Source: Candidatus Gastranaerophilales bacterium
GTDB taxonomy: Bacteria; Cyanobacteriota; Vampirovibrionia; Gastranaerophilales; Gastranaerophilaceae
Reading direction: 5' to 3'
Assembly: GCA_944326605.1 (NCBI GenBank)
Contig: CALVEM010000010.1
Span: 1-64,000 of the forward strand
DNA: 64,000 nt
Positions 40,251-48,828 of the stretch are shown piece after piece. How positions within the stretch are numbered: the first letter of the stretch is position 1; every line of letters begins with the position of its first letter. Below the pieces are notes generated by a model. It was not told where the DNA came from, searched no databases, and saw nothing but the letters and a program-made list of their open reading frames with translations. The translations under genes were made by a program, and so were the position numbers.

Positions 40251-41843
40251 ATGGAAACATACGGGCTTGAGAAACTTGGAATTATTAATACTAAAGCCGT
40301 CTATAGAAATTTATGCCCGGCAGAATTAATAGAAGCTGCTATTCGTCGTGGTGAAGGTGTTTTGAGCGAAACAGGAGCACTTGTTGTTTCAACAGGAAAA
40401 TATACAGGCCGTTCGCCTAAAGATAAATTTATTGTTGACACTCCTGCAATACACGATGAAATCGCATGGGGTAAAGTAAACAAACCTATAAGCCGTGAGA
40501 AATTTAACTCTATAAAAGATAAAATGTCAGCATATCTGCAAAATAGAGAAGTTTTTATCTTTGACGGTTTTGCGGGTGCAGACAAAAATTACACGCAAAA
40601 ATTCCGTATTATTAATGAAATGGCAAGCCAGAATTTATTTATTCACCAGCTGTTGATACGCCCTTGTTCGCAGGATCTGATAAATTATGGCGATCCTGAT
40701 TATACAATTCTTTGTGTACCGGGGTTTAAATGTGAGCCTGAAATTGATGGTGTGCATTCGGAAGCAGCTATTATTATTGACTATGAAGCACATTTAATTT
40801 TAATTTGCGGCTCAGCTTATTCAGGAGAAATAAAAAAATCTGTATTTTCAACAATGAATTACATTATGACAAAGAAAAATGTCCTTCCGATGCACTGTTC
40901 GGCAAATATGGATCCGAAAACAAGAGAAACTGCAATTTTCTTCGGACTTTCAGGTACAGGGAAAACTACTCTTTCAGCAGACCCTAACAGAAAGCTTATA
41001 GGTGATGATGAACACGGCTGGTCTCCTGACGGTATTTTTAACTTTGAAGGCGGCTGTTACGCTAAATGTATTAATCTGTCCAAAGAACATGAACCTCAAA
41101 TTTATAATGCAATTAAATTCGGAACGCTCGTAGAAAATGTCATCATGAATTCTCAAACACGTGAAATAGACTTTAATGACGGAAGCATAACAGAAAATAC
41201 ACGTGCAGGATATCCGGTTGATTATATAGAAAATGCCCAAATACCTGGTACCGGCGGAATTCCTAAAGTTGTAATATTTTTAACTGCTGATGCATTCGGT
41301 GTTTTACCGCCGATATCAAAACTTGATAAAAATGCTGCAATGTACCATTTTGTAACAGGTTTTACATCAAAACTTGCAGGCACTGAACGCGGAATAACAG
41401 AACCGCAGCCTACATTTTCAACGTTATTTGGAGAACCTTTTATGCCTATGGATGCGTCAGTTTATGCAAAAATGCTCGGTGAAAAGCTTGACAAATACGG
41501 TACAAAAGTTTATCTTGTGAATACCGGTTGGACCGGCGGAAGTGCTTCCTCCGGCGCAAAACGTATAAAACTCGCGTATACCAGGGCAATGGTAACGGCA
41601 GCTTTAGACGGATTGCTTGACAATGTGGAATTTAAGCACCATGACATATTTAATGTTGATTATCCGCAGACCTGCCCCGGAGTTCCTGATGAAAATTTAG
41701 ATGCAAGGGAAATGTGGACGGATAAATCAGCTTATGACAAACAGGCAAACGCACTTGCTCAAATGTTTGTTGATAACTTTGCTGCCAAGTATCCAGACAT
41801 GCCGACAGAAATTGTAGCCGCCGGTCCAAAACCGAAAAATTAA
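40251..41843 (+). CDS. pckA: Phosphoenolpyruvate carboxykinase (ATP)
   Basis: 530 aa from the ATG at 40251, which has GAGGTG upstream; the in-frame codon at 40197 lies upstream of the promoter. Motifs: TGKYTGRSPKDKF, the kinase-1a P-loop FFGLSGTGKTTLSAD, the kinase-2 and metal region LIGDDEHGWS, EGGCYAK, RAGYPVDYI, and GWTGG near the C-terminus. It interconverts oxaloacetate and PEP with ATP. In anaerobes it often runs in the carboxylating direction to make fumarate or succinate. The guanidine riboswitch starts within about 10 nt of its stop. Confidence 0.97.
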   Translation: METYGLEKLGIINTKAVYRNLCPAELIEAAIRRGEGVLSETGALVVSTGKYTGRSPKDKFIVDTPAIHDEIAWGKVNKPISREKFNSIKDKMSAYLQNREVFIFDGFAGADKNYTQKFRIINEMASQNLFIHQLLIRPCSQDLINYGDPDYTILCVPGFKCEPEIDGVHSEAAIIIDYEAHLILICGSAYSGEIKKSVFSTMNYIMTKKNVLPMHCSANMDPKTRETAIFFGLSGTGKTTLSADPNRKLIGDDEHGWSPDGIFNFEGGCYAKCINLSKEHEPQIYNAIKFGTLVENVIMNSQTREIDFNDGSITENTRAGYPVDYIENAQIPGTGGIPKVVIFLTADAFGVLPPISKLDKNAAMYHFVTGFTSKLAGTERGITEPQPTFSTLFGEPFMPMDASVYAKMLGEKLDKYGTKVYLVNTGWTGGSASSGAKRIKLAYTRAMVTAALDGLLDNVEFKHHDIFNVDYPQTCPGVPDENLDAREMWTDKSAYDKQANALAQMFVDNFAAKYPDMPTEIVAAGPKPKN

Positions 41844-41849
41844 ATAAAA

Positions 41850-41946
41850 ATAGTTTTCTAGGGTTCCGCGGAAATTGTTCCGGGCAGGTCCGAGAGAAAA
41901 CGCAAAGGCAAAACCTTTGTACACGGAAGGATAAAAACCAGGGAGA
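41850..41946 (+). ncRNA. Guanidine-I (ykkC) riboswitch aptamer
   Basis: The hallmark segments occur in order: CTAGGGTTCCG (41859-41869), CAGGTCCGAGAGAAAACG (41885-41902), and ACACGGAAGGATAAAAACCAGGGAG ending near 41945, here given as ACACGGAAGGATAAAA plus ACCAGGGAG. These match the highly conserved core of the guanidine-I class. It lies upstream of an SMR transporter of the Gdx/SugE type, the classic target of this riboswitch. Confidence 0.93.
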
Positions 41947-41983
41947 TATTATTATATTAGTTAATATTAATATCTCCCTTATT
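41941..41983 (+). terminator. Expression-platform terminator of the guanidine riboswitch
   Basis: GGGAGATATTA pairs with TAATATCTCCC, followed by TTATTTTAT. Its left arm is the last part of the aptamer, so ligand binding should prevent terminator formation and switch the exporter on. Confidence 0.8.
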
Positions 41984-42011
41984 TTATATAAAAAAGAAAG
42001 GAATAAAATTT

Positions 42012-42329
42012 ATGGAATGGTTATATTTATTAATCGCCGGATTGTTTGAAATAAGCTGGGCGATCGGTTTAAAATATTCTCACGGATTTACAGTGATACT
42101 TCCTGCAATACTGACTGTTATCTGTATGATAGCAAGTTTTTATTTTCTTGCACTCGCACTTAAAAGTCTGCCGCTTGGAACAGCTTATGCAATATGGACG
42201 GGGATAGGTACATTAGGTACTGTAATTTTCGGGATTATTTTATTTAAAGAACCGGTAACCGCAATCAGGCTTTTCTGTATTGCGCTTATACTTTGCGGAA
42301 TAACAGGCTTAAAGCTAATTACAAGATAA
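42012..42329 (+). CDS. gdx: Guanidinium exporter (SMR family, Gdx/SugE type)
   Basis: 105 aa with four membrane helices. MEWLYLLIAGLFEISWAIGLKYSHGF contains the essential membrane-embedded Glu (E13 in FEISWAIGLKYS), the signature that separates Gdx from the multidrug EmrE branch. LPLGTAYAIWTGIGTLG is also conserved. It exchanges guanidinium for protons. AAAGGA lies upstream of the ATG. Control by the guanidine-I riboswitch directly upstream is strong functional support. Confidence 0.95.
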   Translation: MEWLYLLIAGLFEISWAIGLKYSHGFTVILPAILTVICMIASFYFLALALKSLPLGTAYAIWTGIGTLGTVIFGIILFKEPVTAIRLFCIALILCGITGLKLITR

Positions 42330-42631
42330 AATTAAAAATCTAAATATGTAATTGTGGGATATTCTAAAAAATTTTTTTACCCTGTCTGTAAATTCAATAT
42401 CGTTCTCAGGTGCTATTTCTATTTTTGTAAATACTTTTTTTAAGAAGTCCTGCTTAAACTGCTATTTAAGCAGCATTATTTAAAATAAAGGAGAAAAATT
42501 ATAAAATATTATTTTAAATACAAAGTTAATATAATCTAAAACGAAAAATATATTAAAGAAAATGTGCCGAAAAAATTAATTCTCACCTTTAATCTATGCA
42601 AGATGTTTACAATCTTGGAAAAAATATTTAA
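42330..42631. other. AT-rich gap between convergent gdx and LysR genes
   Basis: No gene. It holds one hairpin, CTGCTTAAA / TTTAAGCAG (42450-42473), followed by CATTATTT. It also holds an isolated AAAGGAG (about 42487-42493) with no start codon at the right distance, which may be a remnant of a lost gene. Confidence 0.45.
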
Positions 42632-43522
42632 TTATACAAATTTTTTATTAATTTTGTCTAAAAATATTTTTGCAGCAGGAGAAAATAACTGATATTTTTT
42701 CCATACAACATCCAGACCGGATTCAAGTTTGGGGGAAAGCGGGCGGAAACAAAGACTTGTATTTCCTGTTGTATTAACCAGTTTATCAAGAGTTATAGCA
42801 TACCCGATACCTTCCTGAACCATAATCGCAGCATTATAAATAAGATTGTATGTCGCAACTATATTTAGATTTTCAAAATCATTTCCAAACCAATCCAGAA
42901 AACCGCTTGCTGCAGAATATTTTTTAGACATCTGACGTGATGCAATAATAGGTCTGTCCTTTATCTCTTCAATTGTAATTGCTTCTTTTGAAGCTAAAGG
43001 ACTGTCATTACGCATAATTACACCCCATACATCCTTATGTGGGATTGTAATATTATCATACTTTGACAAATCAATTGGTTGAATGAGTATGCCAAAATCC
43101 AGAAGACCTTTATCTAGCTTCTCAGTAACATCTTCAGCATTCCCGCTGTAAATATGAAATTTTACAGCCGGATATTCATCCTGAAGTTCTTTCATAATTT
43201 GTGTAACGTATTTCATTGCCTCGGTTTCGCCGCATCCTATATAAATATCTCCGCCAACAATTTCATTGATTGACTTAAATTCAGCTTCTGTTTTTTCAAC
43301 CATATCAACAATTTCTTCGGCGCGTTTTCTAAGCATCATTCCTTCAGGTGTTAAAGTAATTTTAGATTTACTGCGGATTAAAAGTTTTTGCCCGAGTTCT
43401 TTTTCCAGTTCCTGAAGCTGGCGTGAAAGAGTAGGCTGCGTCAAATGCAGAGAATTTGCAGCACCGGTAATACTTGCTTCTCTCGCAACTGTTAAAAAAT
43501 ATCTTAAAACCCTGAACTCCAT
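42632..43522 (-). CDS. LysR-family transcriptional regulator
   Basis: 296 aa. The N-terminal winged HTH (MEFRVLRYFLTVAREASITGAANSLHLTQPTLSRQLQELEKELGQ) is followed by a periplasmic-binding-protein-like sensor domain (IYIGCGETEAMKYV ... ITIPHKDVWGVIMRNDSPLA). The sequence resembles the branch that, in Firmicutes, often sits near alcohol dehydrogenase, aldo-keto reductase or carboxymuconolactone-decarboxylase genes. It is divergent from the iron alcohol dehydrogenase. A GCATAAT-N11-ATTATGC dyad starts 5 nt before its own ATG and overlaps a TATTAT box placed 6 nt from the ATG, consistent with autorepression and a leaderless mRNA. Confidence 0.95.
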   Translation of the reverse strand: MEFRVLRYFLTVAREASITGAANSLHLTQPTLSRQLQELEKELGQKLLIRSKSKITLTPEGMMLRKRAEEIVDMVEKTEAEFKSINEIVGGDIYIGCGETEAMKYVTQIMKELQDEYPAVKFHIYSGNAEDVTEKLDKGLLDFGILIQPIDLSKYDNITIPHKDVWGVIMRNDSPLASKEAITIEEIKDRPIIASRQMSKKYSAASGFLDWFGNDFENLNIVATYNLIYNAAIMVQEGIGYAITLDKLVNTTGNTSLCFRPLSPKLESGLDVVWKKYQLFSPAAKIFLDKINKKFV

Positions 43523-43526
43523 ATAT

Positions 43527-43551
43527 GCATAATAATATGTTTAAATTATGC
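43527..43551. promoter_or_regulatory. LysR-type operator dyad
   Basis: GCATAAT-N11-ATTATGC is a perfect 7-bp dyad of the T-N11-A class in the divergent region. Two TATGTTTAA direct repeats, 23 nt apart (43537-43545 and 43560-43568), overlap and follow it. Confidence 0.65.
43529..43534 (-). promoter_or_regulatory. -10 box of the LysR gene, leaderless spacing
   Basis: TATTAT on the minus strand ends 6 nt before the ATG at 43522, inside the operator dyad. Confidence 0.45.
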
Positions 43552-43569
43552 CTGTCAAGTATGTTTAAC

Positions 43570-43595
43570 TATGTAATATAAGTATTTGCTATTTT
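43570..43595 (+). promoter_or_regulatory. Promoter element shared with the CMD-family gene
   Basis: TATG, T, then AATATAAGTATTTG, C and TATTTT. It differs at only two of 26 positions from 63088-63113. Confidence 0.6.
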
Positions 43596-43631
43596 TTAAA
43601 ATTTGTAAATAATAAAAATAGGAGGTAAATT

Positions 43632-44801
43632 ATGGAAATTTTAATGTACACACCCACAAAATTAATATTCGGTTCAGGCAGACTGAACGAACTTCATAAA
43701 CAGGAAATGCCTGGAAAGAAAGCTTTATTACTGATTTCATGCGGAAAATCAACAATTGCAAACGGCTCATTGGATAGAGTAAAAAAAGAACTTGAGCTTG
43801 CAAATGTTGAATATGTTATTTTTAATAAAGTTCAGGCTAACCCGTTAAAAGATACTGTAATGGAAGCAGCAGCATTCGCAAAGAAAAATAACTGCGACTT
43901 TATAGTTGCATTAGGCGGCGGAAGCGTACTTGATGCATCAAAAGCAATTGCATTTATGGCTACAAATCCCGGTGACTTATGGGATTATGTTGTCGGAGGT
44001 ACAGGTAAAGCGCAGCCTATGAAAAATACACCGCTGCCGATTGTAACAATAGCAACTACATCCGGAACAGGCTCTGAAGTCGATCCGTGGGGTGTTATAT
44101 CAAATCTTGAGACAAACGAAAAGATAGGATTTGGTATGGATGCATTATTCCCTAAACTGGCAATTGTTGATCCTAAATTAATGAAATCAATCCCGCCAAA
44201 GTATACTGCTTATCAGGGGTTTGATGCTTTATTTCATTGTACGGAAGCCTGCATTAGCAAATTTGTTAACCCTATGAGTGAAATGATGTGTTTAACCGCA
44301 ATAAAAAATATTGCAGAATATCTTCCAAAAGCTGTAAAAGACGGGAATGATCTTGAGGCAAGAGAACATGTTGCTTTTGCAAGTACAATGGCAGGACTTA
44401 TAATGGTATTGTCAAGCACGACAGCGCAACATTCGATGGAACATGCTATGAGTGCATTTCATCACAATTTGCCTCACGGTGCAGGTTTAATTATGATTTC
44501 AAAAGCGTTTAATGAATTTTTCGTTGAAAAACATGCCTGTGATGAACAGTATATCAAGATGGCGCGTGTTATGGGCATTAAAGATGCTGATAAGGCGGAA
44601 GATTTTATCACTGCTCTTGTTAATCTTCAAAAAGCCTGCGGTGTTGACAATTTGAAAATGTCTGATTACGGAATTATACCCGATGAATTTATGAAACTTG
44701 CCGTTAACGCCAGAGAAACTATGGGCGGTTTATTCCTCGCTAATCCTTGCGAACTGACAGATAAGGACTGTGCGGGTATTTTCGAAAAATCATATAAATA
44801 A
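43632..44801 (+). CDS. Iron-containing alcohol dehydrogenase
   Basis: 389 aa. The NAD-binding GGGSVLDASKAIA (about 97-109), TIATTSGTGSEVD, and iron ligands within GFDALFHCTEACIS, HSMEHAMSAFHHNLPHGAGL and related His residues identify group III dehydrogenases of the YqhD/BdhA type. Family members reduce aldehydes to alcohols, usually in fermentation or detoxification. AGGAGGT lies upstream of the ATG. It is transcribed divergently from the LysR gene, and the hydrolase gene follows after 13 nt. Confidence 0.95.
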   Translation: MEILMYTPTKLIFGSGRLNELHKQEMPGKKALLLISCGKSTIANGSLDRVKKELELANVEYVIFNKVQANPLKDTVMEAAAFAKKNNCDFIVALGGGSVLDASKAIAFMATNPGDLWDYVVGGTGKAQPMKNTPLPIVTIATTSGTGSEVDPWGVISNLETNEKIGFGMDALFPKLAIVDPKLMKSIPPKYTAYQGFDALFHCTEACISKFVNPMSEMMCLTAIKNIAEYLPKAVKDGNDLEAREHVAFASTMAGLIMVLSSTTAQHSMEHAMSAFHHNLPHGAGLIMISKAFNEFFVEKHACDEQYIKMARVMGIKDADKAEDFITALVNLQKACGVDNLKMSDYGIIPDEFMKLAVNARETMGGLFLANPCELTDKDCAGIFEKSYK

Positions 44802-44814
44802 GGATAAAAATAAT

Positions 44815-45693
44815 ATGGAAATAATTAGAGTAAACACCCCGCGCGGGTTAGAATTAAAAGGCGCAATGTGGGGTGATAATGGTATGGATACCGTTGTTAT
44901 CATGATGAGCGGAATATGCAGCAACGTATTTCAAAACGATTTGCTGCCGGCAACGGGTGATCTTTTGTGTGCAAATAATATTGCTTTTATCGCCGGTCAT
45001 GCTATGGATGCTTTTTCAATGATTGCATATTCCGATCTGAAAAACCATAAACAGGTTTATACAGGTGTCGTGTTTGACGATTTTAATCTCGTATATGAAG
45101 ATGTTGAAGCTTATGTAAAATACGCAAAAGAATTAGGTTTTAAAAATATTATTCTTGCGGGACATTCACTCGGATCAAACAAAATTATTGACTATTTAGG
45201 TAATACTCCTGATAATTTTGTAGATTATTTTATAGTAACAGCTCCTGTAGATCTGGGGTTCTGGTGGAAGGTTATGCCAAATCTTTACAAATGTCTTGAT
45301 GCAGCTAAACAATTTGTTGCGGAGGGTAGAAACAAGGAAATTGTACCTTATGTATTCGGCGGTTTTTCGCCAATGTCAGCAGAAACTGTTTTGAATTTTT
45401 ACAACGCATACCATCTTAAAAATTGTCCTGTAATCAGCGGGGAGGGTACAACGGATTCGCTTGCGTCAATAAAAATCAGCGGGGCATTTGTTATCGGAGG
45501 CAAAGACAGTATGGCAGACGGCGATCCTAAAGGATTTATGGAAAAGATAAATTCATATTGCAAACATCCTGAAAATAATAAGATAATTGTAGTTCCTGAT
45601 GCTTCCCATATTTTCTATAACAAACACAATGAATATGCTTCCACAATACTTGAATGCACGGAATTTGCTACAAAAATCTTAATTAATGAATAA
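44815..45693 (+). CDS. Alpha/beta hydrolase
   Basis: 292 aa from the ATG at 44815, which has AAGGAT upstream; the earlier in-frame ATG at 44770 lies inside the dehydrogenase gene. The nucleophile elbow is LAGHSLGS, with a late Asp (KDSMADGDP) and the catalytic His in VPDASHIFYNKHNEY. It resembles serine hydrolases of the DUF1749/esterase type; the substrate is unknown. The tight spacing to the alcohol dehydrogenase suggests ester hydrolysis coupled to alcohol/aldehyde conversion. Confidence 0.85.
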   Translation: MEIIRVNTPRGLELKGAMWGDNGMDTVVIMMSGICSNVFQNDLLPATGDLLCANNIAFIAGHAMDAFSMIAYSDLKNHKQVYTGVVFDDFNLVYEDVEAYVKYAKELGFKNIILAGHSLGSNKIIDYLGNTPDNFVDYFIVTAPVDLGFWWKVMPNLYKCLDAAKQFVAEGRNKEIVPYVFGGFSPMSAETVLNFYNAYHLKNCPVISGEGTTDSLASIKISGAFVIGGKDSMADGDPKGFMEKINSYCKHPENNKIIVVPDASHIFYNKHNEYASTILECTEFATKILINE

Positions 45694-45723
45694 AAAATTC
45701 CGCTTTGATAAGCGGAATTTTTT
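45692..45723. terminator. Bidirectional terminator
   Basis: AAAAAATTCCGCTT / AAGCGGAATTTTTT with a TGAT loop lies between convergent genes. Confidence 0.9.
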
Positions 45724-45734
45724 ATTATGATTTC

Positions 45735-47084
45735 TTATTTTATATTAATTAATTTATATTTTCTAACTCCTACGCCCAAATCTGCCGCAGCCTCAACAGT
45801 ATGAATTCCGTGCATCTGTTCCATCCGTTTGATAAGTGAAGCTTTACCGGGGTCTTTTGAAGCATAAACAAGATCTACACAAGCCTGATCAAGTGCGACT
45901 GGATCGTCTGAGGCTAATATACCTATATCCGCAATTTCAGGTTCTGCAGGGTTATTGTTACAGTCGCAATCTATTGACATTCTGCTCATAACATTTATAA
46001 ATGTAATATTGCCTTTCATATAATCCATAACTGATTTATCTGCATCAGCCATAGATTCAAGGAATTTGTCCTGTTCACATGTCCATATATTCTCCGGTTT
46101 TCCTGCCCCGTGAATATAAGCTTTTCCGTAAGATGATGCAACTCCGATTGAAAGATTTTTCAGCGCTCCGCCAAATCCGCCCATCTGGTGACCTTTAAAA
46201 TGCGAAAGAACAAGCATTGAATCGTAATTTTTCAAATGCGATCCGACATAATTAACTTTTATCTGTTTGCCTTCAGGTACAGGAAGTTCCATCTGCCCTT
46301 CAGAATCCATAATATCCACTTTCGCAATTTTGTCAAAACCGTGTTCCTGAATTGCTTTTATATGCTTCTCGGTTGTATTTCGTCGACCCTCATAAGCCGT
46401 ATTACATTCAACTATTGTTCCGTTTACATAATTTACAAGATCTTTCATAAATTCAGGCTGTAAAAAATTATGCCCGCCCGGTTCGCCTGAGTGTACCTTA
46501 ACTGCTACATTTCCTTTTAAATCTTTGCCGAGAGTTTTATAAATTTTTACAAGATTTTCTGAGGTTATATCGGGAGTAAAATAAACTACAGCTGTATCAG
46601 GATGTAGTTTTTTATAAATAAACCCGTATGCCTGAGCAGGACTCTGAGCATCTTTTGTCAATTTTTCAAACGGGCATAAATCGGTTTTGTCCTTATTTTG
46701 AATTTCAGCAACAACATTTTTTGCTTCATATTTAATATTGTTTTTATTCAAAATTTCAATTGCAGGCTTAGAAATTGTTTCGGCATAAACATATTCGGCA
46801 TTCCCGTACACATAAAGATAAGCTGCAGCTCTGCCGACAGTTCTGTCAAAAACCTGTGTACCTTTAAAATCATTATTGTCAAGATAAATCAAAAGCGGTT
46901 CAAGACCACGTTCGGTAAATTCTTTTGTTTCTCCGTTTTTATAAACAACAAGAGATGAACTATTTAATTTATTAATAAGCATTGCTTTAGTCTCATTTGA
47001 AAGTTTATGTTCACCGGCTAATGCAGGTGATATTACAAAAAATACTCCGATAATACATAATAAAAATTTTAAAAATCTTTTCAT
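45735..47084 (-). CDS. Exported DUF1893-DUF362 fusion protein
   Basis: 449 aa from the ATG at 47084 (GAGGGT upstream). The signal peptide is MKRFLKFLLCIIGVFFVISPALA. Residues about 30-140 match DUF1893 (SLVVYKNGETKEFTERGLEPLL, DRTVGRAAAYLYVYG, AETISKPAIEILNKN, CPFEKL). The rest is a DUF362 domain (KVHSGEPGGHNFLQPEFMKDL, VVECNTAY-like, SHFKGHQMGGFGGALKNLSIG, ADIGILASDDPVALDQACVDLV). DUF362 proteins often carry ferredoxin-type clusters, but no CxxCxxC motif is present here (only CDCNN). Its activity is unknown. Export makes it unusual. Confidence 0.8.
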   Translation of the reverse strand: MKRFLKFLLCIIGVFFVISPALAGEHKLSNETKAMLINKLNSSSLVVYKNGETKEFTERGLEPLLIYLDNNDFKGTQVFDRTVGRAAAYLYVYGNAEYVYAETISKPAIEILNKNNIKYEAKNVVAEIQNKDKTDLCPFEKLTKDAQSPAQAYGFIYKKLHPDTAVVYFTPDITSENLVKIYKTLGKDLKGNVAVKVHSGEPGGHNFLQPEFMKDLVNYVNGTIVECNTAYEGRRNTTEKHIKAIQEHGFDKIAKVDIMDSEGQMELPVPEGKQIKVNYVGSHLKNYDSMLVLSHFKGHQMGGFGGALKNLSIGVASSYGKAYIHGAGKPENIWTCEQDKFLESMADADKSVMDYMKGNITFINVMSRMSIDCDCNNNPAEPEIADIGILASDDPVALDQACVDLVYASKDPGKASLIKRMEQMHGIHTVEAAADLGVGVRKYKLINIK

Positions 47085-47193
47085 CAAATACCCTCTTTGT
47101 ATTAAAATAATACGGCTTTTTCTATATTTTGTCAAACAAACAAATCTCCACATTTACAAATACAATGTTTCATGCCAGAATTGAAATTGAAAT

Positions 47194-48828
47194 ATGAAAA
47201 AAGTTTCCGTTGTAATACCTTGTTATAATCAATCAAAGTATCTTCCCGATGCTGTTTTATCTGTCATTAATTCAACATATAAGAATATTGAAATTATTGT
47301 TGTAAATGACGGATCAACAGATATAACAGAAGAAAATTTGAAAAAGCTTTTGCCGGATAATGTTATATTGCTTAACCAGAAAAATTCAGGCGTCTGCACT
47401 GTAAGAAACAACGGGATTAATGCTTCAACAGGAGAATATATATTACCTCTGGATGCAGATGATAAAATAGCTCCCGAATATATTGAAAAAGCTGTAAAAA
47501 TTCTTGATGAAAATCCTGATACAGGTATAGTTTATTGTGAAGTACAATTTTTTGGATCAAAAAATGATAAATGGGATTTAAAACCGGCAACTGTAAAAAA
47601 TATGCTGATACAAAACAGAATATATCCGTCAGGCATGTTCAGGAAATCGACCTTTAAAGAAGTAAACGGTTATAATCCTTACATGAACATTGGCTGCGGC
47701 GACTGGGATTTCTGGTTATCTATTCTAGAAACAGGAGCTAAAGTATATCAAATTCCTGAAATTCTTTTTTACTACAGAAAATCTCAAAATCAGGCAACTC
47801 AGGTAGCTTTGAGAGTTAAAAACTATTTGACCATACGAAAAAATATAATTAAAAATCACAAAAAATTGTATTATACCCATCCTCAGGTATTTATTCCGCT
47901 TTGTTTTTTAATATGTAAAAATTTAGCATACAATATTTATAAAGTTCTGAAACCTGTAAAAAAGGTTTGCTCGCAGTGCAGTAAATCAATACCATACAGA
48001 TTTGGTCATAAATACGGTATAACAACAGAAAAAAGAAGTCCAAAACTTATTGTGTCGCTTACAACATTCAAAGAACGAATTAATGAAGTACACTTAGCGA
48101 TTAACACTCTTCTGCATCAAACATTAAAACCGGATGAAGTTATTTTATGGCTGGCAAAAGATGAATTTGAAAACAGAGAAAATGATCTTCCGGAGAGTTT
48201 AACAAGACTGATAAAATACGGGCTTACTATAAAATGGGTTGATAAAGATATAAAGTCTTACAAAAAGCTGCTTCCGGCACTCAATGAATATCCGGAAGAT
48301 ATAATTGTCTGCGCTGATGATGATATATATTACAGAAAAAACTGGCTTAAAACTCTTTATAATTCATATCTGCAGAATCCGGAGGCAATACACTGCCACA
48401 GGGCGCATAAAATAACTTTCGGAGACTGCGGTCAAATACTTCCTTATAATGACTGGGTAATGGCAATAAAAAGACAAGAAACGGGAAGCGTTATTTTACC
48501 GACTAGCGGAGCCGGATTATTAATACCGCCCGGAACATTATACAAAGATATTAATAACATTGATTTAATTCAACAGCTTGCACCTGATGCGGATGACTTG
48601 TGGATATGGACAATGATAAATTTAAATCATACAAAAATTTATCTTGTCAAAAATCACATTTCTTATCTCGTCTCTACTAATCCTTTAAGAGATTTCGGGT
48701 TTAGAAAGGGGTTCAGATTATGCAACACTAATTGTGAAGGCGGTAATGACAAACAATTGGATGCGATAATAAAGCATTATCCTGAACTTGTTACTATAAT
48801 CAATCAAATCCGCGGTAAGGAAGAATAA
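47194..48828 (+). CDS. Bidomain glycosyltransferase (GT2 plus second GT-like domain)
   Basis: 544 aa. The N-terminal GT-A domain spans about 1-220: VSVVIPCYNQSKYLPDAVLSV, the UDP-sugar motif VNDGSTD, LPLDADDKI and the acceptor region GDWDFWL. A second domain starts near residue 285 (SPKLIVSLTTFKERINEVHLAI) and contains CADDDIYYRKNWLKTL, whose DDD resembles a DxD metal site, so it may be a second transferase unit. It probably builds a surface glycan with the next gene, whose start overlaps its stop by one base. No clear ribosome-binding site precedes the ATG. Confidence 0.85.
   Translation: MKKVSVVIPCYNQSKYLPDAVLSVINSTYKNIEIIVVNDGSTDITEENLKKLLPDNVILLNQKNSGVCTVRNNGINASTGEYILPLDADDKIAPEYIEKAVKILDENPDTGIVYCEVQFFGSKNDKWDLKPATVKNMLIQNRIYPSGMFRKSTFKEVNGYNPYMNIGCGDWDFWLSILETGAKVYQIPEILFYYRKSQNQATQVALRVKNYLTIRKNIIKNHKKLYYTHPQVFIPLCFLICKNLAYNIYKVLKPVKKVCSQCSKSIPYRFGHKYGITTEKRSPKLIVSLTTFKERINEVHLAINTLLHQTLKPDEVILWLAKDEFENRENDLPESLTRLIKYGLTIKWVDKDIKSYKKLLPALNEYPEDIIVCADDDIYYRKNWLKTLYNSYLQNPEAIHCHRAHKITFGDCGQILPYNDWVMAIKRQETGSVILPTSGAGLLIPPGTLYKDINNIDLIQQLAPDADDLWIWTMINLNHTKIYLVKNHISYLVSTNPLRDFGFRKGFRLCNTNCEGGNDKQLDAIIKHYPELVTIINQIRGKEE

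Noticed and set aside
42480-42540. Short gene after the isolated AAAGGAG between gdx and LysR
   Set aside because: No ATG, GTG or TTG at a usable distance, and the frame stops after about a dozen codons.
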